Below, piece by piece: positions 1 to 10,703 of a stretch of 64,000 nucleotides of DNA. Every line of letters starts with the position of its first letter. Within the stretch, counting starts at the first letter, position 1. Location: positions 434,001 through 498,000 of the forward strand of contig CM030721.1 of assembly GCA_018127085.1 (NCBI GenBank). Reading direction: 5' to 3'. Both the position numbers and the translations under genes were made by a program. The notes under the pieces are model-generated. The model was not told where the DNA came from and made no database searches. It saw nothing but the letters and a program-made list of their open reading frames with translations. Source of the stretch: Pneumocystis sp. 'macacae'. Its lineage: Eukaryota; Ascomycota; Pneumocystomycetes; Pneumocystales; Pneumocystaceae.

Positions 1-1448
1 ACAGTTTTAATTGATGAAGCAACTCAAGCAACAGAACCGGAATGTATGATTCCCCTAGTTATGGGTTGTAAACAAGTAGTTCTTGTAGGAGATCATCAAC
101 AACTTGGTTAGTTTTTTTTTTTAATATTTATTTTTTAAATTATTAAAGGACCTGTAATTATGAATAAAAAGGCAGCAAAAGCAGGTCTTCAACAATCGCT
201 TTTTGAAAGATTAGTTGTTTTAGGAATTTCACCAATTAGACTTACTGTTCAATATAGAATGCATCCATGTTTAAGCGAATTTCCAAGTAATATGTTTTAT
301 GAAGGAACTCTGCAAAATGGTGTTAGTAAAAATGAAAGACTTCGCAAAAATGTTGATTTTCCATGGCCTGTAAACGACACACCTATGATGTTTCATATGA
401 GCCTTGGTCAAGAAGAAATTTCTTCGAGCGGAACTTCTTATCTTAATAGGTATTCTTGTTCTTATTTGAAAATATTGCTTATATATTATCAGAACGGAAG
501 CCTCGAATTGTGAGAAGATTGTAGTGAAGTTTTTTAAAGCTGGTGTAAAATTTTCACAGATTGGTATTATCACACCATATGAAGGACAAAGATCATATAT
601 TGTTTCCTCAATGCAACAAAGTGGTTCTTTACGGAAAGATTTATATAAGGAAATTGAAGTAGCTAGTGTTGATGCATTTCAAGGAAGAGAAAAAGATTAT
701 ATTATTGTTTCTTGGTGATTTTTATTGTTTTTATTATTATTTATTAAATATATTTAGTGTTCGTTCTAATGAACATCAAGGGATTGGTTTTTTGAGTGAT
801 CCAAGAAGACTTAATGTTGCTCTTACTAGGGCCAAATACGGTGTGGTTATATTAGGTAACCCCAAAGTATTGAGTAAACATCCTCTTTGGTATCATTTAT
901 TGCTTCATTATAAAGAAAAAAATTGTCTTGTCGAGGGACCGTTAAATAATTTACAAGTTTCTATGATTCATTTTCCTAAACCAAAAACCGATTATCGTGG
1001 AACTCAACGCCATGCAATGATGCATAGTCGTTCATCATATAAACCGACTCGAGTAACTACTTCTGATTCTATACCTAATAATTCGTCAATAATAGGAAGT
1101 ATTCCAAATCATATTGATTCTTACACTTCTCAAAATGTTACTGGATTTAGTACTAACTATTCAAATATATTTTCTGGTGGTAGTTTTTTGGCAGGCTTAG
1201 ATAATTGGCCTCCTTTACCTATTTGTAAAACAAATTATAGAATGGTTTCACATTCACAAGTTGATCGGATTATTGGTCAAAAAGTATCTTCTGGACAAGA
1301 TTCTGAATCAGAAGTAATATTTGATGAACTTGAAGATTATAAAATTCATAGAGAAAGTTACCATGTGGGTAATACTTCTATTTATCGGGGAAATGAAGAG
1401 GATTCACGGGGTTTATTAACTGAACATGCAGTTCAAACAGGAATTTAA
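1..1448 (+). CDS. upf1: UPF1 RNA helicase, 3' part (5' end outside window)
   Basis: C-terminal half of the nonsense-mediated decay helicase, a cytoplasmic SF1 ATPase that unwinds RNA on stalled terminating ribosomes. The first exon opens with the Walker B/motif II region ([12 protein letters not shown]) and motif III (VGDHQQLG). Later exons carry [24 protein letters not shown] and the motif VI region [10 protein letters not shown], in the usual UPF1 order. Three introns fit exactly: 107-148, 450-492 and 715-757 (42-43 nt, GT-AG). Joining them restores LGPVIM, LNRTEAS and SCVRSN, which match the family. The tail after about position 980 is Ser/Asn-rich, as UPF1 C-termini are. The last exon is long and ends at 1448. 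The identity is secure; only the 5' part is missing. Confidence 0.95.
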
Positions 1449-2089
1449 ATATTAATGATTAATTACATAAATTTGATATTGGAATTTGAGTTTTATCTCA
1501 AAAAAAGATTTAGTGATTATTATATAAATTCGATATAATCAAAATTGTTCAAGTTATTGGATGTTTTAAATTTTAAATTAAATATAATTATCTCAGAATT
1601 GATTATAAAATTTTAATATCACAGATATTTCTAATGGTCACTTTTATATATTTAATTAATATTTTTATTGCTCATTTAGCCCTTGTTTTTATTATTTGTT
1701 TAATGTATATATATTTTAAAATTTTTATTTAATTTACATTTTTTATATTTTTCAAGATTACATTATTTAAAATAACGGATAATTATTGAAATATTTTAAT
1801 ATAGCTTTAATATGCGTTTCGTATTTAGAGTTATGTTAAATGAAATTTGTATTTTTTAAATTGTAACTTGAAAATAAATTAAATATTAATAAATTAGTAA
1901 TATATAACGAATTATATATTTTGATAGATTTATAAAATTTAAATTCATTAAAATAGTTAAGACAAACAATAATATTTGATCTATTTACTAAATATTTAAA
2001 TATGCATATTTAAAATTTTGAATATTTTTTTAAATTTTAAATGTTATAAATTATAAATTTTTTAATTTACATAAGTAAAAAATGAAACT
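1449..2089. other. AT-rich convergent intergenic region
   Basis: About 640 bases between the 3' ends of UPF1 and the gene on the other strand. It has poly-A/poly-T runs and stops in all frames. No gene or RNA was recognised; it presumably holds both 3' UTRs. Confidence 0.6.
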
Positions 2090-3977
2090 TTATTTTATAT
2101 TATTTACTATCTTTGCTAGAATAATTTTAGATATATTATCATTCATTTCGACTCCAAATATGAATGTAATTCTGGAATAAAGAATCATTTCTGAAAAATA
2201 ATCGAGTTCAGAATCACTAGAATTATATAGATCTAACTAAAAAAAATTAACTTTTTTCTATAAATGATAAATAAAAAATTCCTTATAACTTTCAAGTAAC
2301 TGAATTAAAGCAGTAGCTGAAAGTATAGGATATAAAAGTTGAGCTGATTCATCTAGAATTTTAATGATCTATATAATGTAAAAAACTTAAATATTTTCAT
2401 ATAAACTTATTCCATACAAATGAATTGTTGAATATTCTTATTTTTTGATTACAGTTAGAACATTTAATATTATAATCTAAAGTATTTATAGTCTTTCCGC
2501 AACTAAAATATTAAAAAGAAATTGATAATAATATATTTATACCATTTTCCAACAAAAATTTTATTAAAAGAACGAGACACTGAAAGTTTAGCCGTTTTCG
2601 TAATAAGAACATTAATAAAACCAATAACAGATTCTAAAATAATTAAAATGGGTTCATATATTAACAATAAAAATACCTTTTGGTTTTAAACGAACTATAT
2701 TGTCAATTTCTGCAAGAGTATAAAACATAGTAGCAAAAGATGCATTAATAGCTTTAATTAATTATAATGAAGTAAACAATAACATGTTTAATACTTTCAT
2801 CTTCAAGAAATGGTAATTTAGATATATCAGATAATTTATTTTTTATAATAGCTGAATATTTTCGAAGTGACTAATTCAAAATTAATAACATATTTGAAGT
2901 TTTTAAATCCAACCTCTATATCTATATCAGGATTTACTTCAATCATAGAATATTTTTCAAAAGTAAGATATGCCTTTCCATAATAAAATGACAAAGAAAT
3001 ATTTGTAAGTAAAAGCACTTAAATATAAGTCATAATTTAATAAAATCGATATTATACTTGTATTAAATGGTATCCATAGAGTAGCCGATTTCGCATTATT
3101 TCCCCATAAAACAAAAATAGCATCATATGTATCATCAAAAACTTTTAATTCAATTCTATCTAAAATTCCTTTTTTTATATTATGATTTCTTAAATTTCCA
3201 ATCTGAATACTTTATTATCTAATTATAAAATACACTCTTGTATTTACCTTTTGAATTGATACTAATATTTTAGGCTTTGAAATGGCCTCATGTCCACCAC
3301 TTACGAAAGTTAATAATGACATTAGCCCTTCTATGGTTCCATTTTTCTGAATTCTCAAAGGCCGTTTATAATATTTATGTTGATCTTTAAAAACTGAAAT
3401 GTGCGTTGTCTCATTATCATCTGAAACAACAAGATAAAATGGAACTGTTAATACACTTTTGAAATCAAAATTAAACATCTTATCAATATGTTTCTTTATT
3501 ACAAAAACTGTACACAATGTATCAATTGTTAACATATTATGAATTGCTTTCACATTTTTTTTATTCAACCAATATTTAACCTAATTATTTTAATTCAAAA
3601 TACTTTTCATTCCATTTATACTTTTATAACATCTATTTCATCTTTAAGATAAATTATTAATAAAGTTCTTTCCGAGTTTTTTTGAATATTTGTATAATAA
3701 ACATTTACTATTCGCCCTTTTAATGCCTTATAATAAGTTAATAGATATAAAATAGATCCTATAAAGGTACAATTGGGGAAAAAGTCTCTGACAATGTACT
3801 TATTGTAACTTCTACATACTTTGTTTTAGGATACCAATTGTCTTGGTAAATTTCAGAATGCTCAGAAAGTAAATGTTTCGATTCAAATCCGCTTCCACTT
3901 TCCCATGTATTATTAGATTGTATTTTTTTATCTAAAATATCTTTATAAAATGCTTTTTCAGATGGAAATGGTTCCAT
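2090..3977 (-). CDS. MEIOB-like OB-fold protein (RPA1-related, meiotic ssDNA binding)
   Basis: A gene of about ten small exons, invisible as one ORF. It starts at ATG 3977. Introns 3759-3799 and 3581-3621 (41 nt each) and several later 38-49 nt introns join one frame. In order the protein shows an OB-fold opening (LKGRIVNVYYTN), a strand resembling MEIOB (RIELKVFDDTYDAIFVLWG), then FEKYSMIEVNPDIDIES, which parallels the NPDI segment of animal MEIOB. A zinc-ribbon-like stretch (KCCGKTINTLDYNIKCSNCN) follows, then a C-terminal OB segment (IIKILDESAQLLYPILSAT). The order matches MEIOB, an RPA1 relative that works with SPATA22 on single-stranded DNA in meiotic recombination. The first zinc pair appears as adjacent Cys rather than CxxC, and the junction near 2230-2260 is unresolved. 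Alternative: another RPA1-family paralogue. Family identity is inferred from remembered motifs, without a search. Confidence 0.65.
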
Positions 3978-4560
3978 TAAATTGCTTAATATTTTTAACT
4001 ACGAAAAATTATGATTTAGATTATTAAAACTATGATTAAAATGAAAAAAATATCCTTAATTAAGAATATATTTACATTTAATATGTTAAACATATAAAAA
4101 TTCCTTCTTTAACCATATTTTAAATGTATTTATATTTTTATAGATTTTATTGTAGATTCATTTGCAGTAAATATTATTCTTATCTAAATTTATAGATAAA
4201 TATGTAAATCTGGGTATAAATAGTTTTTTTTTTCTAATTTATATTAATAAATACTTTAAATCTATAATATAATTTATAAATTAAATATTAATAAGTATTT
4301 TGGTATAATTTTATAAAAATAAAAAGAAAAGGATTGGTTTATTAAAATAGTATTTGTATTCATATTTTTTTTAAATTTTCAAAAAATGTTTTTTTGAAAA
4401 CATTTTAATTTTTTATCATAAATATCTATACATTTAATTATAAATTTAAATCCTTTTAAGGTACATACATCATTTTTATAGAAATATGGATTATTAAATT
4501 TGAAACTTATAAGGTTTTAAGAGTTTATAATCTAATATTTTAAAAATGTAGATTTCAGGA
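3978..4560. promoter_or_regulatory. AT-rich divergent intergenic region
   Basis: About 580 bases between the divergent starts of the MEIOB-like gene and DPH7. It presumably holds both promoters. No specific motif beyond poly-A/T tracts can be supported. Confidence 0.5.
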
Positions 4561-5640
4561 ATGATAACACCATCAAAGTCAAAATATACAAAATATTCAC
4601 CTTATCCAATCGATGTAGTTCTTTTTTCACCTGTTTACAACAACTTTTTTGTAGCAGGTTCATATTTTTTAGAAATAGATAATAAAAGAGTAGGGCATTT
4701 GTTTCTTTATGAGGTTAATGGTGCTAAAAAAACAATGTAAAAAACAATATATTTTTTAAAGAATTAGTTAAAACTATATAGAAATTTAGTTCAGAGTCTT
4801 GAATGTGAAGCAATACTTGATATGAAATGGTAATTTTAATATTATTTCAATCTATTTTTAAGAATTATCAGGATCCCGTATTCTCAAGAAAAACTCATTG
4901 TTGCTACTTCTATTGGAATTTTATCTATTTATGAATTATCAGGGTCTTACGTAATATGGATTTTTTATTTTACTTTAATTAATTAATAATAGCCTGTATT
5001 AAATCGTATATGGGTTAATGAGATTTTTGATTCAAATACGTTGATTTTATCCGTTTCATTATCAGGTATTGATAATCATGGTGTGGTTTCGACTTCTACA
5101 GGGGAATTGTGTATTTTTGATCTAAATTTACTTAAAGCAATACAGAAATGGAAAGCACATAGTTTAGAATGCTGGATGGCATGTTATAACATTGATTCAA
5201 CTATTATATTTTCTGGTTCAGATGATTGTACTTTCAAAATCTGGGATATTCGAGAAACTTTAATGCCAATATTTACAAATACGAAAAGTCATGAAGGAGG
5301 TGTGATATCTTTTATTCCATTCGATAAAAAATTGGTTACAGGCTCATTTGATGATTATATTAAACTATTTGACTTACGTGGTCCTAACAATGATGTATGG
5401 AAAGAAAATATAGGTAGCGCATGGAGACTTATTAAACAACCTAAAAATCAATTTAGAATTCTTAGTTGCTTGATGTATAATGGAGCAAAGTTATTTGATT
5501 TAGATATTTCAGGAAATAATAAAATAAAAATAAGAAAAGAATTTAAAGAACACGAAAGTATAGTTTATGCGGGTGATTGGTATAATGAACAAGAAATTAT
5601 AACATGTAGTTTTTATGATAAAAAAATATGTTTTTGGTGA
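4561..5640 (+). CDS. dph7: Diphthine methyltransferase Dph7 (WD40 protein)
   Basis: WD40 beta-propeller enzyme that demethylates methylated diphthine on elongation factor 2 during diphthamide synthesis. The start at 4561 gives an N-terminal blade with GHLFLYEVNG, as in WDR85/DPH7. Four exons are joined by small introns; the last removes GTAATATGG to AATAATAG and restores SYPVLNRIW. The large final exon has the diagnostic series: AHSLECWMACYN, FSGSDDCTFKIWDIRE, a His-Gly-Gly-Val blade, VTGSFDDYIKLFDLRG and VYAGDWYNEQEIITCSFYDK. The family-specific HESIVYAGDW stretch separates it from generic WD40 proteins. It ends in CFW at 5640, convergent with RPN12. Confidence 0.85.
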
Positions 5641-5691
5641 TAAAATTATATAATAAAAACCTACAGTTTCATATCTTCTGAAAAAATATTG

Positions 5692-6656
5692 TTACACTAT
5701 TTGTTCTAATTCTTGTGCATACCCAAGTATTTGTTGAACAAAAGTCAAACAGGGCGTATCTATTTTAATACTACCAAGTTTAAGAGAACTTGTTTGATCA
5801 TCTATTAACATCTCATCTACCGATTCTGACGCTATATCTGGAAAATAAATTCTATTGTTCTGTATAAGCCATTCTTTCTATAGAAATGTTAAATCATTTT
5901 TTTAATTTAAAAGATATACTTTATGAGAAAATTCTATAATTTCATCTAAGCTTGACAAAAACAAAAGCCCAACTGCATTTTGTAAAGGAAGAGATGGATA
6001 TGCTTTTTCCAAACAATTTGCTATTTCATTTCTAAAGCCATTAATACATTTTTTATATTTTATTTGTAAATATACCTAACTAAATCCATAATCATATTAA
6101 CATAAATTTCATATTCAGGTGAAGGACATTCGATTAGCATCTTTCGTACACGATCGTAAGATCCTTCCATAATACTTTGTTCAAGTTTTATAACCCATGA
6201 TATATACTTGTCATGTTCAATCATATCTCTTGGTAGAGTCTCCAGACTTGTGTAAAATTCTGCAATACAATTCTTTGCAAGCAAATTCAACAAAGAAAGA
6301 CCTGTTAATAATGATTGATGCTCTGATAAAGGTAATTTCGAAATAAGTAATGGATCTGAAAAATATGGCTGAAGGTGAGATGTATATCGTGCAAATGCCT
6401 CTGTGTCATGCAAACGCAAAGACGTATATGCTCCTATTTCAAAAACCCCACCTTATTCATCAAAAACATATTTTATTTTTAAACTAAACATACGTGCAAA
6501 TACCATATCATCAACTGATCTACTGGCATCAGGAACAAGTAGATTAGCATTAGAAAGCAAGATCTTGAGTTTCGTTAAGATTTCGTTGCATTTCTTATAT
6601 TCTCCTGAGTCATAAAGATATTTTAATTCTTGAAATTGTTGTTTTAAGTTATTCAT
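5692..6656 (-). CDS. rpn12: 26S proteasome regulatory subunit Rpn12
   Basis: Lid subunit of the 19S regulatory particle (human PSMD8). Exon 1 starts at 6656 with a TPR-like helix pair (LYDSGEYKKCNEILTKLK). An intron of 42 nt beginning GTATGT removes an in-frame stop and joins FAR to GVFEIGAYTSLRLHD, the conserved EIGA segment. Exon 2 carries LTGLSLLNLLAKNCIAEFYT and the SYDRVRK repeat. Downstream frames give LPLQNAVGLLFLSSLDEI and a C-terminus ending AQELEQIV with TAA at 5692. The segment order matches PSMD8. Its 3' end is about 50 bases from DPH7, so the 3' UTRs are short or overlap. Confidence 0.88.
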
Positions 6657-6862
6657 TATTTATCAAAAAAAACGGAGACAACGTTATAAAAAAAAGGCAT
6701 ATAAGAATTTTTTATTTGTAATAAGATATTTGGAATATTTCTTGGAATATACTGCTTTTGTTTGTATATTTTTGAAGTTAATATTAGTTTTTTAGAGTAA
6801 ACCCTTTTTTTTGAAATACGACATAAGAAAAGTTAAATTTACAAAAGTTTTTTTTGCGGAAA

Positions 6863-7292
6863 ATGGTACAAACGAAACCATTATCTTATAGTGAAGATAT
6901 ATTTAATGAGAAGGTTTTTATACGTTTCACCTTGTTTTATTATTATATATTTATTTTGTGTTTAATATGTGTTTTTAAATAGTGGGATCTTTGTTTATCG
7001 AATGCTGTAATTAAGGCAGGAGTAGGCCTTGGTGGAGGTATTGTGGCTTCAGTATGTCTATTTAAACGTGAGTTTTTGATTTTTCTCTATTTTTCTGGAA
7101 AATGGTCTCTAATAGCTTAGGGAAAATGTGGCCTGTTACATTGGGTAAAAAATCTTTTAGTAGTCCAAGGATTAATATCTTACAGGTTTTGGGTTTGGTC
7201 TTGGAAAAGCATATTCAGATTGTGATAGATATTTTAATCCTTATAGTATCCCCGGTATACAAGTTCAAAAGTCAAGTGCGTTGAATAAATAA
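6863..7292 (+). CDS. mic10: MICOS complex subunit Mic10
   Basis: Small inner-mitochondrial-membrane protein that bends cristae junctions. Four exons encode about 90 residues. After a short N-terminus (start 6863, MVQTKPLSYSEDIFNEK) comes WDLCLSNAVIKAGVGLGGG, which holds the first glycine-rich transmembrane motif. The next parts are ASVCLFKRKMWPVTLG and GFGLGKAYSDCDRYFN with the second GxGxGxG segment. Both glycine ladders and the lysine/arginine loop between the two membrane helices are hallmarks of Mic10. The intron near 7146-7188 (GTAAAA to TTACAG) separates the second glycine motif. It ends at 7292. Confidence 0.88.
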
Positions 7293-8033
7293 TCATTTCT
7301 TATATAAAATTGTTTTGAAAAGAAAACATTTAAATACTTTTATACTTTTAATATTTTAGTTCGAAATTTGGACTATAATTTAAGATCTATTTTATGAACT
7401 AATAAGTTACCTTGAATAAATGTTTTATGTTTTAAACATAAGATGTACTTTCGTTTATTTAATTTTTTATTGTTATAAATACAGGTTTATAAGAAAATAT
7501 ATTTTACCACTAAATTTTTGAAAAAAAAAATAAAAAACTATTAATTTTACAGTAATTTTTTAATATTATAATAAAAAGTTTGTAAACTGTAGTTTTGAAA
7601 TAAATAATAATTAATTAATTGTTAAATATTTTCAAAATACAGTGCATTCTAAGTATGACTATTGCTAAGATTTATAATTAATAGAATGTTCTTGCATCCT
7701 ATTAAAATCATTATTAATAATAAATTTCAAAACATTTCTAAAAGTTTTAAATTGAGAATTTAAATAATCTATATTTAATTGGTAAAATATTTAAAATACT
7801 TAAAAAAATCATATTATATATATTAAAATATATACTACCTCGATATTTTTATATAATTAAATCAATGAAATATTTCTGAATAGTTAATCCTTACATCTAA
7901 ATCCTTTAATAATTTAATAATTATAATATTGCAACAAGTTATAATTTTTTCATCATATTTTTATAATTTTTACAAAATAATGCTTTTTAAGAATAAAATA
8001 GAATCAAGAGAAAACAAATTTTAGTAATACTCA
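7293..8033. other. AT-rich intergenic region
   Basis: About 740 bases between the convergent 3' ends of MIC10 and RIB1. It is dominated by A/T runs and short TTAATTAATT-type palindromes. No gene or RNA was recognised. Confidence 0.6.
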
Positions 8034-8935
8034 TCATGGTTTTTTTAATAAATGTCCCATTTTCTCGACCTTAATTAATAAGAATTTAAAATATAGGAAA
8101 TTTCTATAACTACCTTAGTTGATAGATACTGTTCCACTTCAGCTATTCCATTCCTAAAACCATTTTTCCAAATTTTTGGGATCATTGGAATACGCTCTAT
8201 AACGTTTAATTCTTTATGGGGACCTTCAATAGATTTGATTTTATCTGGATTATTAGTTAAGAGTCTTATATCTTTTAGTCCTAAATCTAAAAGAATAGCT
8301 GTAGCAATCCCATATGTGCGGGCATCTACAGGATGTCTTAAAAAAAGATTAGCTTGTACTGTATCTTTTCCTAAATCCTGAAGGTTATATGTTCTAAATA
8401 TTTAATTAACAAAACTCATTTGTATTAGCAATAGACTTCACTTTAATTTTTCCTGTAATCCAATACCACGTCCTTCTTGACGTAAATATACAATTACACC
8501 TTCTCCTTCTAAAGTCATTAATTGTCTTGCTTCTTCCAATTGCTCTCCACAATCACATCTTGCAGACCACACTGTTTCACCAGTATAACACTCAGAATGG
8601 ATCCTTACAAGAGGTATTTTTGGAAATAAAGATTCTTTATCTTCTATGCATTTTTCTGTAGAAAATCTTCGACCTGGATAAAGTTTTCCACTATACGCTC
8701 CTCTAATCATTCTATCACTCTCAGTCTCTCCAGTTCTAACATCATACAAAGATGTGCTCTGGATTCTATCTCCAAATACTATAGCAAGATGCTCTTTTTT
8801 ATCTGTATTATTATGATACAAATGAAGAAAATGATGAATCCCAGATGCCATTGGAATCCTTGCTCGAACAATACATTCAACTTTCGGCAAAGATGAAGAC
8901 ATATTGTTTTCTTGATAAAAATCGTATGAAACCAT
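8034..8935 (-). CDS. rib1: GTP cyclohydrolase II (riboflavin biosynthesis)
   Basis: Catalyses the first committed step of riboflavin synthesis, opening GTP and releasing formate and pyrophosphate. The start at 8935 precedes [13 protein letters not shown]. The zinc site is visible as [20 protein letters not shown], a C-x10-C-x-C pattern, followed by [19 protein letters not shown] with the catalytic Tyr/Arg region. An intron near 8400-8446 joins to [17 protein letters not shown], then [17 protein letters not shown] and [11 protein letters not shown] second 44-nt intron near 8070-8113 leads to [11 protein letters not shown] and TGA at 8034. All key family motifs are present. It is a stand-alone fungal RIB1 type, with no fused DHBP synthase domain. 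Confidence 0.93.
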
Positions 8936-9522
8936 TGAAAAACTACCATTTATTTTTTATCAATTAAATATTTCATAAAAAAATTCTTAATTTAAAATTT
9001 CATAAACTTGTTTTAATTTTCTTTAATATATATATGAAAAATAGATAAAAGTTTATACCTAAAAATAAGTTACTTATTACTTTTTACAAGTTCTTACCGT
9101 CATTTATTCAATTTTTACAAAATTTAGACAAATTGTTTCTTACGTTGTCGATAGATATCAAAAAAACATATAGAATTTTAAAATCATGTGAACACTAATT
9201 CTTAAATATAAAGATATATTTAAAAACATATATTATTTTTTAGTATGGAAAAGGATTAAAAAATCTAAAAAAATATCATTAAAAACTGTTTTAACGATTT
9301 TAGATTTTGATTTTTTTAAAAATATTTTTAAGCTACTATAAAAGAAATGATCGTGTTTTAACTGAAAAGAACAAGAACCTCAATACTATTTTAAAAATCT
9401 GCTTAAAATACTTAATCATCGTTTGTGTCATAACTGAATCATTATATACTTCAAAAGATACTTCTCAAAAAATAATACTTAGCCCTTTAAGTAAAAATAT
9501 AGAAAATAAATTATCAAATCGT
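8936..9522. promoter_or_regulatory. Divergent region between RIB1 and NTH1
   Basis: About 590 bases. The part from about 9307 stays open in frame with NTH1 but has no ATG before 9523. It could therefore be 5' UTR, or coding sequence reached from an unseen first exon, for example a mitochondrial targeting sequence. Confidence 0.4.
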
Positions 9523-10609
9523 ATGAAAAGGAGAACTAGCCAAACATCATTTAAGACATTGAAAAAGAATAAAAAGTTATTCTCATCTTTAGAACCTGAT
9601 TATGGGTATGAAAATGAAAGAGAAAAACCACCTGAACATTGGGAAACTGTATATCATGAAATTAGGAAAATGAGAAAAACTATTGCAGCAAATGCACCTG
9701 TAGATACCATGGGGTGCGATGTAGCAGCGGATAAAGATATTGATCCTAAGATATCTATTTGTATTTTTGTATTCTTAAACGTTTCTTATTATTTTAGACT
9801 AGTCGCTTACAAACACTTATAAGTCTCATGCTTTCAAGTCAGACAAAAGATACAGCAAATGCAATTGCAATGAAAACTTTAAAACAAAAACTCCCTGGTG
9901 GATTAACATTAAAAAGTTTAATAGATGTTGATGAAGAGGTGCTTAATAATTTTATTAGGCCTGTTGGATTTCATAATAGGAAAGCGTAATCTTCTAAAAA
10001 TATTATATTTATAGATTTTGATATTTTCTTAGAAAATATATTAAAGAAACTGTTAAAATTCTTGAAAGGGATTATAATGGTGATATTCCATCAACTATTA
10101 AAGATCTTGTTTCTCTTCCAGGAGTGGGTAGGAATTGTTAACTTATTGTGTTAAGGTTAATATTATTTTAGGTCTTAAAATGGCACACCTTTGTCTTTCT
10201 TCTGCATGGAATAGAACTGAAGGAATCGGTGTAGATGTTCATGTACATAGAATTTCAAATCTTCTTGGTTGGGTAGATACAAAGACTCCTGAGCAAACAC
10301 GATTAAGGCTTGAATCATGGTTACCAAAGGAATATTGGAGAGAAATTAATCATTTGTTTGTTGGGTATATTAGGTTATAAAGTAATTTAAAACTAATTAT
10401 TTCTTAGTTTTGGACAGACTATATGTTTACCGCGTAATAGAAGGTGCTCAGAATGCACTCTTAGTCTTTTAAACTTATGTCCGAGTTCTATAAAAAAAAG
10501 TAACTCTTTATTTGATATTTTAAAGAAAAAAAATAAACATGATATGCTAAAACAAGTAAAAACAGTAAAAAAAGAGAACAAGATTATGGATGTAGAGGAT
10601 TTATTGTGA
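9523..10609 (+). CDS. nth1: Endonuclease III homologue (DNA glycosylase/AP lyase)
   Basis: Base-excision-repair enzyme that removes oxidised pyrimidines and nicks at AP sites; works in nucleus and mitochondria. Motifs in order: [31 protein letters not shown] (after an intron near 9987-10031), [14 protein letters not shown] (helix-hairpin-helix with the catalytic Lys), then [15 protein letters not shown] with the catalytic Asp, and [19 protein letters not shown] leading into the 4Fe-4S cluster cysteines. Introns near 10129-10172 and 10361-10406 fit. The junction before RLQTL (about 9765-9798) leaves only a 29-nt candidate intron in frame, so that boundary is uncertain. The start is the first in-frame ATG, after a basic region ([17 protein letters not shown]) that may be a nuclear signal. 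The Lys-rich C-terminus ends at 10609. Confidence 0.88.
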
Positions 10610-10703
10610 TATACTAATATTGAATAACAATATTTTTCATTTGTATTTTACATTTTATTTTAAAAAATTTTTAAAATATTTCAAAAATTTTATATAAATT
10701 AAA

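Noticed and set aside
3870..3895. GATTCAAATCCGC, tRNA B-box-like
   Set aside because: It lies inside the first exon of the MEIOB-like gene and has no A-box or cloverleaf around it.
7102..7284. 60-codon plus ORF as an independent gene
   Set aside because: It starts inside an intron of MIC10 and runs through MIC10 exons in a different frame.
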